From: Bacteroidia bacterium
Lineage (GTDB): Bacteria > Bacteroidota > Bacteroidia > SpSt-205
Direction: 5' to 3'
Assembly: GCA_026003235.1 (NCBI GenBank)
Contig: BPGW01000003.1
Span: 217,427-281,426 of the forward strand
Length of the DNA: 64,000 nucleotides
A program made the position numbers and the translations under genes. The stretch's first letter is position 1. Every line of letters starts with the position of its first letter. The notes under the pieces were generated by a model. That model saw nothing but the letters and a program-made list of their open reading frames with translations, was not told the origin of the DNA and did not search any database. Shown here piece after piece: positions 15,361-25,231 of the stretch.

Positions 15361-16215
15361 GTGGCTCCTGCTTGTTCCTATCTGGCTTGCCTTGATCGGG
15401 CTGGCCCTGCGCCTGCGTCTGCGAACAGGCCTCGTGCTGAGAGAAGGAAAGGCCGAGCGCTTTCTCTTCCTGCGAAGCGCCTTTCCCACGCTCACGGTTG
15501 GAGGGGCTCTGCTGCTTGCGACCTTGGCCCTGAGCCGGCCTTACCTTCGCACCACCCGCGCAACCTCCCTACCCCCCCCTCTGGCTGGTGGTGGATGTCT
15601 CCCGCAGCATGAAAGAAAAAGACAAGCTGCCTTCTCGCCAGGGTTTTGTGCTGGATCAGCTTCGCTTGTGGATAGACTCGCTGGAAGCGGTAAGGCTCTC
15701 AGCGCCCATAGGCCTTCTTCTCTTTGGAGAAAACGCCTATGCGGTCCTCCCTCTGACTTCCGATAGAGAAGCGCTGCGCCATGCGCTAAACGAGCTGAGC
15801 GGGGTAGAGGTGGGTAGGGCTACGAACCTAAGTGATGCTTTACGGCTTCTTTTGGAGGTAGCGGCTCCGGGCCAGGCGGCGCTGATTGTTTCGGACGGCG
15901 CCCACAACATCCCCTGGGAGTCGCCCCTTCCTCGCCTGGCTGAGAAACTGAGAGAAAAAGGCGTGGTGCTCCATACCCTTTTCGTAGGAGAAGAAGGGAC
16001 CCCAGCGCTTCCCCGAAGCGCTGGAGCTTTTAGCCGGTATGGCAGGAGGGACCTATCAGGCTAATCGGCTCGCTTTAGCTCCGCTCTTGCAGAAAGTCCC
16101 TGAGCGGGTGGAAATACCCCTGGTCTCCTGGCTTTGGATGGGGGCCCTTCTTTGTGCCCTGGTAGGACTAGCAGGCATGGCGATCGGAGGGTGGTTTTCG
16201 GTCCTATGTGCCTGA
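15335..16215 (+). CDS. BatA-like VWA-domain membrane protein (frame interrupted twice)
   Basis: The protein reads from ATG 15335 (MPLWWEAPEWLLLVPIWLAL, a first membrane helix, then a second near TVGGALLLATLAL), through a von Willebrand A domain with the MIDAS motif DVSRSM, ATNLSDAL and VSDGAHN, to a final helix (LWMGALLCALVGLAGMAIG) ending at TGA 16213. Two frame changes interrupt it: at an 8-C run (15572-15579) and at CCCC near 16011. Removing one C from each restores a 292-residue BatA-like protein. BatA proteins are inner-membrane factors of the Bacteroides aerotolerance locus. It overlaps the convergent osmC by 12 bases. Confidence 0.75.
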
Positions 16216-16632
16216 AGGGTTCAGCTCGTAAGTGATATGGATACGGCAGCCCGCAGCTTCAAACATCGCCATGGCGCTGCAGTATTTGGTGCGCGAAAGC
16301 TCAATGCTGCGTTCCACATCGGCCGGGGTAGCATCGGGGCTTTCTACCCGAAGGTGTAAGGTAACCGCCGTGAAGACGCGGGGAAACTCTTCTCTTCGCT
16401 CCGCTTGGGCTTGCACCCGGAAGGTGCGCACCGTCTTGCGTTTTTTCTGGAGGATGCTCACGACATCGGCCGAGAAGCACGCCAGCATGGAAGCCAAGAG
16501 ACCTTCCATAGGACGGGCCGCCTGATCGGTGCCCCCTACCTCTACAGGAGAATCAAACACCAATTCATGGCCGCTTTCAGGTCGCACAAGGAAATGTAGC
16601 CCTTGACCGGTCCACTCAAGCTGAGCTGTCAT
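16204..16632 (-). CDS. OsmC family protein
   Basis: OsmC-type proteins are small thiol-dependent peroxidases that reduce organic hydroperoxides. This 142-residue example keeps both family cysteines, in MLACFSADVVSIL and in TKYCSAMAMFE. The start is ATG 16632; the open frame extends upstream into the tRNA gene but that part is not protein. It lies 14 bases downstream of the tRNA on the same strand and is probably transcribed from the tRNA promoter. Confidence 0.88.
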   Translation of the reverse strand: MTAQLEWTGQGLHFLVRPESGHELVFDSPVEVGGTDQAARPMEGLLASMLACFSADVVSILQKKRKTVRTFRVQAQAERREEFPRVFTAVTLHLRVESPDATPADVERSIELSRTKYCSAMAMFEAAGCRIHITYELNPSGT

Positions 16633-16646
16633 AAGGAGGGGGTAGG

Positions 16647-16719
<73 letters not shown>

Positions 16720-16757
16720 ATGGTTATGTCTATTTCAAGCCCAGCGCTGCGGGCCCG

Positions 16758-16839
16758 TGCCGAAGGTGGGACTCGAACCCACACGGGAAACCCCACACGC
16801 CCCTGAAACGTGCGCGTCTACCAGTTCCGCCACTTCGGC
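16758..16839 (-). tRNA. tRNA-Leu (CAG)
   Basis: The acceptor stem is GCCGAAG / CTTCGGC, the anticodon loop TTCAGGG gives CAG, and there is a long variable arm (about 13 bases) as expected for leucine. CCA is not encoded. It precedes the CAT tRNA by 38 bases on the same strand. Confidence 0.93.
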
Positions 16840-16850
16840 AGCTCGGGGCA

Positions 16851-16858
16851 CAAAGGTA
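16851..16858 (-). promoter_or_regulatory. -7 promoter box for the tRNA-Leu / tRNA-CAT / osmC unit
   Basis: A perfect TACCTTTG lies 11 bases before the tRNA-Leu 5' end, supporting the reading of this motif as a promoter. Confidence 0.7.
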
Positions 16859-16868
16859 CAAAGAATCC

Positions 16869-17408
16869 TCAATCCCCAGCGGCCCTGATACCCCCTTCCA
16901 CCTGCGCAAGAAGGGTAGCCAACTCGCGGGCATAGGCCGCGTCAGGCTCGCCTTGGCTTTCCTGCCAGCGAGATTGGATATGCATCAGGTGGGCCCGGTA
17001 GGGAAGCACTTGCATACCGCAGTAGGCCAGAACCTGCGACAGATGATCCAAGCCGCGGAGATTACCAAAGCGGCCATCCGAAACGCCCACTAAAGCCGCC
17101 AGCCGCCCACGAAAAACTTCTCTCGGAAGCGCATCAATAAATACCTTCACCACCCCAGGAAAACCTCCATTATATTCCGGCACTACCCATATCCACACCG
17201 AACACTTTTGCAGCATGTAAATTATCGACTCAAAAGTAGCGGAACGAGCACCAAACAAGTCTGAAAAGAGAAAATCCCGAGGAAGCGTCTGAAAATCTAT
17301 AAAGTGGTAAAGGTGTCCTTGCTCTTCCAGCTTGCGAGCCAGATACAAGGCGACTCGGCGGGTGTAGCTATCAGGGCGGTGGGTGCCTGAAATCAGCGCA
17401 ATAGCCAT
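16869..17408 (-). CDS. NAD(P)H-dependent FMN reductase family protein
   Basis: The 179-residue protein has the flavodoxin-like fold of NADPH-dependent FMN reductases: [18 protein letters not shown] binds flavin phosphate near the N-terminus, and [18 protein letters not shown] is the family signature. Members reduce FMN, quinones or azo compounds in the cytoplasm. It sits on the minus strand between a divergent coiled-coil gene and the tRNA-Leu promoter. No TAnnTTTG box was found before its ATG at 17408. Confidence 0.85.
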   Translation of the reverse strand: MAIALISGTHRPDSYTRRVALYLARKLEEQGHLYHFIDFQTLPRDFLFSDLFGARSATFESIIYMLQKCSVWIWVVPEYNGGFPGVVKVFIDALPREVFRGRLAALVGVSDGRFGNLRGLDHLSQVLAYCGMQVLPYRAHLMHIQSRWQESQGEPDAAYARELATLLAQVEGGIRAAGD

Positions 17409-17457
17409 GCCTGCTTAAACACAAATCCCCTACGCCAACCTACCGCGGCTTTTGTGC

Positions 17458-17465
17458 TACCTTTG
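17458..17465 (+). promoter_or_regulatory. -7 promoter box for the coiled-coil gene
   Basis: TACCTTTG, 4 bases before GTG 17470. Confidence 0.7.
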
Positions 17466-17469
17466 CGGT

Positions 17470-18375
17470 GTGCGAACAGGTATCATTTCTGGGGTTTTGC
17501 TGGTCCTGGTAGGCATTGTGGCGGGGGTATTGTACTGGAGGCTGCGAAAAGTGGAAAAAGAAAAAACCGAGCTCGTTGAGGAAAAAGTGTCGCTTGAAGA
17601 AAACCTTCGGGAGCTGGACCAGCGAGTCATGGCCATGCAAAAAGAGCTTGAACGCAAAGACGTAGAGCTGGAAGAGAAAAACCGCCGCCTTGAGGAGCTG
17701 CAAAAACGAGTCCAACAAGCTCAAGCCCTGATACGCAAGTATGAGGAAGAAGGTAAAATTTCGGCTAAGCAAGCCGAAGAAATGCGCTATAAAACCGAGC
17801 AGATGGCGTACTACCTGCAAAAGTACCAGGATCGCATAAAAGAACTGGAAGAGGAAAATCAAAAACTACGCGAACGCACAGAGCAGCTGGAAAAAGCGGT
17901 AGAGCAGAAAGAAACTCAAGCCCGTCAGATTGAAGAAGAAAAAGAAAAGCTTGCCATCAAAGTAAAGGCAGCCTCCTATCTTAAGGCCATTGAGTTTCGG
18001 TTTGCTCAAGTCAAAGAGAGCGGGAAAGAAGAGTGGGATAGAGAGTTTCGGGCTCGGCGTCTACGCACGCTCAAAATTTGCTTCCAGGTGCTGGAAAACG
18101 AAGTCGCCGAACCCGGAGAAAGGACGGTTTATCTTGTAATTTCCGATCCCACCAATAAAGTCATCACCAATTTCGCTAAAGGTAGCGGATACTTCACGCT
18201 GATGGACACGGAGCAGCCTTTTTCTACAAAGGCGGTTTTTCACTACAATCGGCAGCGCCAAGAGGTATGCGCTCTCTTTGAACGCCCGGACGAAGAGCTA
18301 AACAAGGGCACCTACACCGTAACAGCGTTCTGTGAAGGGGTAGAAATTGGGCGTGGGCAATTCCAACTGAAGTAG
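17470..18375 (+). CDS. Membrane-anchored coiled-coil protein
   Basis: The start chosen is GTG 17470, because it is 4 bases behind a perfect promoter box and gives a clean N-terminal membrane anchor (IISGVLLVLVGIVAGVLYW). A charged coiled coil of about 140 residues follows, then a C-terminal beta-rich domain of about 120 residues (from AIEFRFAQVKESGKEEWDR on) resembling a surface or scaffold module seen in Bacteroidetes. Length is 301 residues. Function is unknown. The stop codon is followed immediately by the GTG of the nuclease gene (TAGGTG). Confidence 0.75.
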   Translation: MRTGIISGVLLVLVGIVAGVLYWRLRKVEKEKTELVEEKVSLEENLRELDQRVMAMQKELERKDVELEEKNRRLEELQKRVQQAQALIRKYEEEGKISAKQAEEMRYKTEQMAYYLQKYQDRIKELEEENQKLRERTEQLEKAVEQKETQARQIEEEKEKLAIKVKAASYLKAIEFRFAQVKESGKEEWDREFRARRLRTLKICFQVLENEVAEPGERTVYLVISDPTNKVITNFAKGSGYFTLMDTEQPFSTKAVFHYNRQRQEVCALFERPDEELNKGTYTVTAFCEGVEIGRGQFQLK

Positions 18376-21029
18376 GTGCTGTCTGGCTCCCTAAAACAGG
18401 CGTTGAAAAGTCGCCTGGAAACTCTCAGCTCCCACGGTAAGAAGCCCATCCTGGTGGTTCCGACCCCCTACATGGCCCGGGCCCTGGCCGGCCAGCTGGG
18501 CTCTGGCTATCTTGTCCAGGACCTCTTCACGTGGGCTGGGAAAAGCTCCCCTGACCGCCGAGAACCTAACCCGCTTGAACTCTTTCAGATTTTCCGGGAA
18601 GCCGTGGCTACATCCTCGGAAGACTCGCAAAACAAAAAAGACAAAGGTGCTGCCCCGGCGGAAGACCCGAGAGATGAAAAGGATGTTGCCCTGGCTAAAG
18701 ACGCGCTCCCTTATCAGTGGCAACTTGCTCAGGTCTGGGCAAAGGACTGGGAGGAAGTCTTGCTCGGCACCTCTTCTCTGAAAGAAGCCCTCCAATATTG
18801 GAGCGATCTCTCAGAACATCAGCAGATCAAAGAAGCTTTTCTCTCATCTCCAACAAGCCCACCAAGTCTCTCAGCTGGCTGGAGCTCATCCCCATCCCGG
18901 CCAAGTCTTCAAAAAATATTCAGGAATTTTGGACAAACTTCAAAAATTTTTTGGATTCTTACCTTGGTCTTTTCTCAGAGAAGCGGTTACGCTTCAATGA
19001 GGAAGCTTTGCAAGAGCTCGTGGCCGAGCGTAAGCTAAATGGGGCGCTTTTTCTGCATCTTTACAGTGCGTATCCCCTTCTGGAGAAGTTAGCCCGGGAG
19101 GCTCCCCACAGGGTAGGCTGGAAGGTAGATTCCCTCCGCAAGGCCCTGCCTGAAGTGTGGGCTGACTTTCCTTCCCCCTCAGAGGCGTGGGATTTCCCTG
19201 TCCAAAAGCCTCGGAAGGTTGAGCTGCATACAGGGTCTACGCTCACCCTTGTCATGCGAGAAGCGGCGCGGCATATTGCGACATGGCTGCGCAGCGCCCC
19301 TTCCGAAGCTTGCGCGGCCATCTGGTGCCAACCCGAGTCTGAGCCCCTTCTGCGGCATTTTCTTCAAAAAGAAGGTGTGCCCTCTGAGGCACTTTCCCCC
19401 CAAGCTCCCACGCTGTGGGAGAGCACAGATATAGGCCGCTTCCTGCGACCTTATCTACTGAGAGGGCTGGAAGGACGACTGGATGCGTGGCCTGCCCCTC
19501 CTGCCCTTCCTACCGATCCTCTGCCGGCGGAAGCCTGGGCCCATAAGCTCTACGACATCGCTCGCGAACTTGAGGCCCGCAGCCCCCTCCACTGGCGCTT
19601 TCTGCATAGCCTCTTTCAAGAACGGATTGCGGTTTCTGAGCCTTTCCCCCCCTCGGTGCGTTTGTATATAGGGCAGCTCACCCAACTGGCAGGCGGGCAT
19701 TACGACGTGCTCTTTCTGGTAGATCCTCCGGTTGAGCCCCTCGGACCTTGGGCCAGGCCGTCTTTCTGGCTAGCCTCGCTGCGAAAGCGGTTCTACTCCC
19801 CCACCCAGCACAATCGCTTGGCGTGGCGCTTGCAGTCTGTGTTGCTATGGGCTAGCCAAGAGGTGCGGATCTTCCGGCTGGCCGACCCTACGCGCATACC
19901 CCCTATAGAGGAACTGCTCACTTACCACCAAGCCCTTGGCCTCCATGAGGAGTTTGCGTTTGATCCCACAAAGAGCGCCTCGGTGGCCGTGGCCTTTATG
20001 CCTGAGCCTCGCCCCATTGAAGATCCCCCTCCCCAGTCCCATCTTAGAGCGTCCCTATCGCCGTCTCGCGTGAGCGCCCTTTTCCGATGTCCACGGCGCT
20101 TTTACTGGCAATCGGTTCTCCCTCAAGAGGGACCGCCTCAAGAAGCGCTCCTAATAGGACGGCTTATGCACGAGCTGGTGCGCCGCACCGCAGCCGGTAA
20201 AACAGCCTCTTCAGGCCCCATAAAGGCTACTTTAGCTAATCTGGCTTACCGGGGTAGCCGGAGGCGGCTTTTTTACCGAGCTGCTCGGTTGCTAAGTCCG
20301 GAAGAGCGCCGTCTACTGCGCCGCACCCACAGCTACCGGCTCCTCATGCCCATCCTCGCTGAGGCAAGCCAACCTCTCCTACAGGCTCTGATTAGGCTTT
20401 TACTGCCAGAGACCTACCAGCCACCCCAAACCCCCTCTGCGTTACGCTGGCGCCACTTTAAGGTCAAGCCTCTGCACACCCATCGTTACCACTTCTATGT
20501 GGAGTGGCCGATTCCCCCCTCTTCTCCGCTGCCTTTGGACGGCCGTGTAGACCTCCTGGTTGAAGACCCCTCAGCCCCTCAGCGGGTTTTGCTGGATTTC
20601 AAACAGCGCCTCCCCAGAGAAACCGACCCCGTCAAAGCCTTCCAAGGCTTAGAGGAAGTGCTGCAAGCCCTGCAAACTCCATCGCCCTTCAAGCCGCCCT
20701 CTCATTACGACGAAGCCCTTTTCCAAGTCCTGAGTTACGCCTGGTACCTCAATCAGATTGGCAAACCCGTGGATAAAGCAGTCCTGGTTTCGCTTTGGTG
20801 GCGTCCCCGACGAAAAGCCGCGCGCCTACCCCAAAATGGCGACAGCCAACCCATGGTAGAGGTCCAGCTGGACGCCTCCCTCCAAGCCAAGATAGAAGAG
20901 CTCTGGACAAGGATTTCCTCCCTCCTCTCTAAAAATGGGATGAAGCCCGCTGATTTTCCCCAGACGCCTGATAAAGAGACATGCCGGTATTGCGCCTTTG
21001 CCCTGTTATGCGATCGCCTGCGGGCGTGA
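18376..21029 (+). CDS. RecB/AddB-like PD-(D/E)XK nuclease (frame interrupted once)
   Basis: The long protein (about 884 residues once joined) starts at GTG 18376 and changes frame near 18840; adding one T to the TTTT run there links EHQQIKEAF to LISNKPTKS. Its C-terminal third is a PD-(D/E)XK nuclease: SRVSALFRCPRRFYW, GRLMHELVRR, then DGRVDLLVE and LLDFKQR as the catalytic Asp and Lys, and a Cys cluster CRYCAFALLC that together with the earlier Cys suggests an iron-sulfur cluster as in AddB. The N-terminal part looks like an inactivated helicase fold. It probably takes part in double-strand break processing. Confidence 0.75.
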
Positions 21030-21928
21030 AAAGCCCTGAAAGCGTTTCTCACCTGCCTGGTCATCTGGCGCTTGTAGGGCAGACCCTCATCATCTGCGGC
21101 GGCTACGTCGTAGGACGCGAAGCCGCGCAGAAGTTTGACCCTCTCCTGCTTACTGGGCTGCGCGCTTGGGGCAGCGCGCTGATCTACCTTCTTTTGTGGC
21201 CCCTTTTGAGAAAAATCAGCCCTTCTCCCTTGACCTGGAGGGAAATGCCCCCCTCCTGGAAAAAACGCCTTTTCATCCTCGCCTTGCTGGGCATCTTCTT
21301 CAATCAGCTTCTTTTCAACTGGGGCTTGCGCTACACCACGGCGGCCACCACCGCCCTCATCTATGCGCTCACCCCTTCGGTGGTGTTTTGGTTAGGGGTA
21401 TGGGTTTTTCATCGAGAACGGCTCCAGGCACAACGGCTCATAGCGCTGGGCCTGGCGTACGCCGGTGTGGTCCTGGCCCTCTGGCACAACCTCCTGCACA
21501 GTCAGAGTGGATGGGGCTGGCTCCTAATCCTGGCCGCGGTGGGCTTTTGGGGCTGGTACCTCAACTACTCGCCCCCTATCGTGAACCGCCTCGGCCCGAT
21601 CGCGGTGACGGCTTACATCATGCAGATAGGAGCGCTTCTGCATACCCCCACGCTGGGAATAGGGCTTTTCCGCCAGAAATGGGAAGAGTTGGGACCAGCA
21701 AGCTGGCTAAGCCTGGCTTACCTGATCTTGGGCATGTCGGTGCTGGCCTACTTGCTCTTGAGCGTGGGCTTGAAGTACCTTTCGCCCACCCAGACGGCGC
21801 TTTATATTAACTTGCAGCCCATCGGCACCATGGCCATAGCGGCGCTCTTGGGACAAGAGCCCCTGTCCTGGCAGCTCGTCTTGGCCGCTCTTCTCACCAC
21901 AGGGGGTATGCTTCTCTTCCAGCGATGA
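21026..21928 (+). CDS. EamA/DMT family transporter
   Basis: About ten hydrophobic helices and two repeated EamA halves (for example LRYTTAATTALIYALTPSV and VGLKYLSPTQTALYINLQP) identify a drug/metabolite transporter. The substrate is unknown. The start chosen is GTG 21026, overlapping the nuclease stop in a GTGA arrangement; ATG 21008 and ATG 20981 are in-frame alternatives that overlap the nuclease more. Length is 300 residues. The tadA gene overlaps its end by 4 bases. Confidence 0.85.
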   Translation: MKSPESVSHLPGHLALVGQTLIICGGYVVGREAAQKFDPLLLTGLRAWGSALIYLLLWPLLRKISPSPLTWREMPPSWKKRLFILALLGIFFNQLLFNWGLRYTTAATTALIYALTPSVVFWLGVWVFHRERLQAQRLIALGLAYAGVVLALWHNLLHSQSGWGWLLILAAVGFWGWYLNYSPPIVNRLGPIAVTAYIMQIGALLHTPTLGIGLFRQKWEELGPASWLSLAYLILGMSVLAYLLLSVGLKYLSPTQTALYINLQPIGTMAIAALLGQEPLSWQLVLAALLTTGGMLLFQR

Positions 21929-22377
21929 AGGACGACCAGCGCTTCATGGCCTTAGCCCTGGAACAGGCTCGTCAGGCTTATCAGGCCGGCGAAGTACCCA
22001 TAGGCGCTGTGCTGACGATTCGAGGACGGGTGATTGCGCAGGACCATAACCGCACTGAAGAACTGGAAGACCCCACCGCCCACGCCGAAATACTCTGCCT
22101 GTCCGCGGCTACAGCGTTTTTACGCTCTAAGTACCTCCGTTCAGCTACCCTTTACGTGACGCTGGAACCTTGCCCTATGTGCGCAGGGGCGCTCGCTTGG
22201 GCCCAAATAGGCCGCCTCGTGTATGCAGCACCCGATCCAGAACGGGGCTTCACGCGCTACCAACCTGGACTTCTGCACCCGCGCACACGCTGGGAACAGG
22301 GACCTTTTGCCGAAGAGGCCCTGGCGCTCTTACAGCATTTTTTCCGAACTAAACGCCGCTCTACTTCCCGAAATTAG
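21925..22377 (+). CDS. tadA: tRNA-specific adenosine deaminase family
   Basis: The zinc deaminase motifs are intact: HAEILCL (ligand His and proton-shuttle Glu) and PCPMCAGAL (two Cys ligands). TadA converts A34 to inosine in tRNA-Arg(ACG), allowing it to read CGN codons. The 150-residue length fits. The start ATG 21925 overlaps the transporter stop. The gene overlaps the convergent DUF255 gene by 4 bases. A guanine deaminase role is possible but less likely. Confidence 0.88.
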   Translation: MKDDQRFMALALEQARQAYQAGEVPIGAVLTIRGRVIAQDHNRTEELEDPTAHAEILCLSAATAFLRSKYLRSATLYVTLEPCPMCAGALAWAQIGRLVYAAPDPERGFTRYQPGLLHPRTRWEQGPFAEEALALLQHFFRTKRRSTSRN

Positions 22378-24410
22378 GCAAGGCCCTGGGTTTTGAGGCG
22401 CTCTTTTTCTTCCGCCACCTGCTGCCAAAAAGCCTCCTCTGAATGCACGGGCAGCCGACATGCTCCCCATGTGCACAAACACCAGGTGCCTTCTGGGGCT
22501 TCTGCGTAGCTTTTGAGCGCAGGAATAGCCGATTCAGGTGAGGCGAGGTAGCCTACCCACCCTATTTTGGGCTCGTAGCGCTGCCAGAAAGGCAGAAGGT
22601 TCTCGCCCCGGTAGATAAGCGCCAAGGGACAGGCCTCTTCAAGCAGCGCCACCTGCAGGAAGTGGCTGGCTAAGGTAGGGCTCTCAGCCATTTGCCGACG
22701 CAGCCGCGCCAAAATCACACGCACTTTCTCCTCGTAGTCGGCCCGCTGAAAATACTTCGCCAGCCGCCAGAGGGCCTCCGCAAAAAGCGAGTTGGAAGAA
22801 GGCGTGCTGGTGTCAAAAATATCCTTGCGCCGCACGGGAAATACCCGCAGGGTTCTGGCAGTAAAGCAGAAAACTTGCTCTTTCTCATCGTAGAAGAGGT
22901 CAAGACTTTTTTCCATGAGTGCTTGGGCCCGCAGGAGGTAATTTTCTGTACCGGTAACGGTGTACAGGTGAATCAGCGCCACGATAAAGGCCGCATAATC
23001 TTCGGCAAAAGCTTCGCCGTACCATCGGTCTTCTTTGTGGAGGCGTTGTAACGAGTCCGCAGACCCTTCCAGGAGGGTGTGGGCTGCTTCGCGGGCGGCG
23101 TAAAGGTAAAGGGGCTCGCCCAGGGCCTTGTAGGCCTCCACAAGCCCCCAAATAGCGTAACTATTCCAAGAGATGATGGCGGCTTCGTCGCGGGGTGGGG
23201 GGGTGCGTTGGCTGCGGCGAGCACGCAGGCGCTCGTGCGCTTCTTCCAGGGCCTTTTCTACAGCTTCTACCGATATCTCAAGCCGCTGGGCTACCTCCGT
23301 ATCAGACAAACTGCGATAAAGAAGGTTCAAGCCTCTTTCCCAGTTACCCTCGGGGCTCACCTCGTAGGCGGTGAAAAACACCTTCCGCAAGTCAGGCTCG
23401 CTCAGGAGCTCCTCCAGCTCCTCAAAACGCCAAGCGTAGTAGGCTCCTTCTTGGCCATCGCTTTCGGCGCTTAGCGAAGCGGCAAAAAGACCATCCGGCA
23501 AGCGCATCTGTTCCAGCAGGAAGGAAGCTGTTTTTTGAATCACCTTTCGGTAAAACAGATTAGGATTGTGGCGGTAGGCTTCGCTGTAGAGGCCCAGCAG
23601 TAGACCGTTATCGTAGAGCATCTTCTCAAAATGAGGAATGCGCCACTGGCGATCTGTAGCATACCGCATGAAGCCGCCTTCAATAGGATCAAAAAGCCCT
23701 CCCAAGGCCATTTTTTCCAGGGTGAGGTGTGTAGCCCGAACCAGCTCGGGCTTTTCAAATAGGAGGCCCGCACGCAGCGAAAAGAGCCACCGGCTGGGGG
23801 TAGGAAACTTCTGGCTGCTCCAGGCCCCCCCCCAAATCCAGTCTACATCACTTAGAAGGCCTTTGAAGGCGTCTTCCCACGAAATGCGGGAGAGGGTAGG
23901 CCCTTCAGGCACCGCCTCCAGGAGGCTGGTATCCAGCTGACGGATGGCCTCGCTAAGGCGACGGGCCATCTCCTGGACCGTTTGAGGTTCTTGGCGATAC
24001 AAGTCTGCGATGCGCTTCAGCAGTTCTTTCCAGCGGGGTTTGGGCAGGTACGTCACGCCGTAAAAGGGTCTGCCGTCGGGCAGCGCAAAGCAGTTGAGGG
24101 GCCAGCCCCCCGGCCGACCGCTCAAAAGAATCGCGTCCATGTAAAGCTGGTCTACATCGGGCCGCTCTTCCCGATCCACCTTAATGCAGACAAAGTGCTC
24201 GTTCATGAGACGAGCTACTTCCCGGTCCTCAAAACTTTCCCGGGCCATAACATGGCACCAGTGGCACGAGCTGTAGCCAATGCTGATGAGCACAGGTTTG
24301 TTTTCGTTCCAAGCCTTCTGAAAGGCGTCCTCTCCCCAAGGGTACCAGTCTACGGGCTGGTGAGCATGCGCCCGCAGATAGTCGCTTTTTTCGGTTATGA
24401 GGTGATTCAT
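22374..24410 (-). CDS. DUF255 thioredoxin-domain protein (YyaL/SPATA20-like)
   Basis: The 678-residue protein starts with the DUF255 thioredoxin-like domain: [16 protein letters not shown], then [18 protein letters not shown] with a CxxC pair, and [14 protein letters not shown]. An alpha/alpha-barrel region follows ([19 protein letters not shown] and similar). Its reaction is not established, although homologues are widespread. Its ATG shares 4 bases with the stop of the exonuclease gene, so it is the third gene of the operon begun by the 1524-residue secreted protein. Confidence 0.88.
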   Translation of the reverse strand: MNHLITEKSDYLRAHAHQPVDWYPWGEDAFQKAWNENKPVLISIGYSSCHWCHVMARESFEDREVARLMNEHFVCIKVDREERPDVDQLYMDAILLSGRPGGWPLNCFALPDGRPFYGVTYLPKPRWKELLKRIADLYRQEPQTVQEMARRLSEAIRQLDTSLLEAVPEGPTLSRISWEDAFKGLLSDVDWIWGGAWSSQKFPTPSRWLFSLRAGLLFEKPELVRATHLTLEKMALGGLFDPIEGGFMRYATDRQWRIPHFEKMLYDNGLLLGLYSEAYRHNPNLFYRKVIQKTASFLLEQMRLPDGLFAASLSAESDGQEGAYYAWRFEELEELLSEPDLRKVFFTAYEVSPEGNWERGLNLLYRSLSDTEVAQRLEISVEAVEKALEEAHERLRARRSQRTPPPRDEAAIISWNSYAIWGLVEAYKALGEPLYLYAAREAAHTLLEGSADSLQRLHKEDRWYGEAFAEDYAAFIVALIHLYTVTGTENYLLRAQALMEKSLDLFYDEKEQVFCFTARTLRVFPVRRKDIFDTSTPSSNSLFAEALWRLAKYFQRADYEEKVRVILARLRRQMAESPTLASHFLQVALLEEACPLALIYRGENLLPFWQRYEPKIGWVGYLASPESAIPALKSYAEAPEGTWCLCTWGACRLPVHSEEAFWQQVAEEKERLKTQGLA

Positions 24411-25225
24411 GGCGCAGGATGAGAAGGTTTATGGAGTGCCTGGAGTAGGGATTCTTGCTCTGCGGGAGGCATCTGGAGACGCACGAAAATTTCTGCGGTG
24501 ATTCGCACATCCTGAAGGCAATACTGCACGACGGGCGCAAAAACGCTTTCGTCTCCATCTTCCTTCCACCGATAAAAAGCTTCGCGTATGTCGGTGTGGG
24601 TGAGGCTTTTCTGGAAAGGTATCCCTACCGCGTAAGCGAGCATCTCCAAAGGGATATACCGGCCAGATTCCCAAGAAGTAAAGCTCCATAGGAGCATGGT
24701 GTCTATGACCGCAGGGTCCTTGAGTTGCCAGGGTTGGCTATCCTGGGCAGCTCGCCAGAAAGGGGGTAAAGGCAATTTATTCAAAACAAGCCGCCGCCCC
24801 AGAAAAGGCAAATCAAAATTACGGATGTTGTGGCCGCATACCGCCCACACAGGCTCCTGGGGAGGCGAGCTTAGGGATTTTTTCCCAAAGCAGTGGGCAC
24901 TCTTATTCCATTTTTCCACAAAGGCCTGAAGCAGCTTTTCCTCATGGAGGTCTTTGAGGATGATGTTTCTCCAGCGCCAGTCTGCGCCTTCACGAGAAAA
25001 GAACCCCAATCCTATGCACACCACCCGTGAATAGAGTGCATGAATACCGCTTTCCTCAATGAAGAAGGTTTCGTCGTCACGGTCGTCGGAGGATTTTCTG
25101 CGCGAGTTGTACCGATCCAGCCAGTACGTGCGCAAAGGCTCAGGAACCTTTTCAAGTTCGCGATACAACGGCGCTGTCTCAATGTCCAGGAAGAGTATGC
25201 GTTCAATGGGAGGCAGTACAGGCAT
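24407..25225 (-). CDS. DEDD-type 3'-5' exonuclease, PolB-like
   Basis: The three exonuclease motifs are visible: LFLDIETAP (Exo I, Asp-x-Glu), [16 protein letters not shown] (Exo II) and [16 protein letters not shown] (Exo III). The domain resembles the predicted PolB-like exonuclease family, which occurs as a stand-alone 270-residue protein. It degrades DNA or RNA from the 3' end; the natural substrate is unknown. It starts 6 bases after the 1524-residue gene. Confidence 0.85.
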   Translation of the reverse strand: MPVLPPIERILFLDIETAPLYRELEKVPEPLRTYWLDRYNSRRKSSDDRDDETFFIEESGIHALYSRVVCIGLGFFSREGADWRWRNIILKDLHEEKLLQAFVEKWNKSAHCFGKKSLSSPPQEPVWAVCGHNIRNFDLPFLGRRLVLNKLPLPPFWRAAQDSQPWQLKDPAVIDTMLLWSFTSWESGRYIPLEMLAYAVGIPFQKSLTHTDIREAFYRWKEDGDESVFAPVVQYCLQDVRITAEIFVRLQMPPAEQESLLQALHKPSHPAP

Positions 25226-25231
25226 ACCAGT

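Noticed and set aside
15335..16215. BatA-like gene as a true pseudogene
   Set aside because: Both breaks are single extra bases in C runs and the rest, including the MIDAS residues, is intact; the same error type occurs in essential genes of this window.
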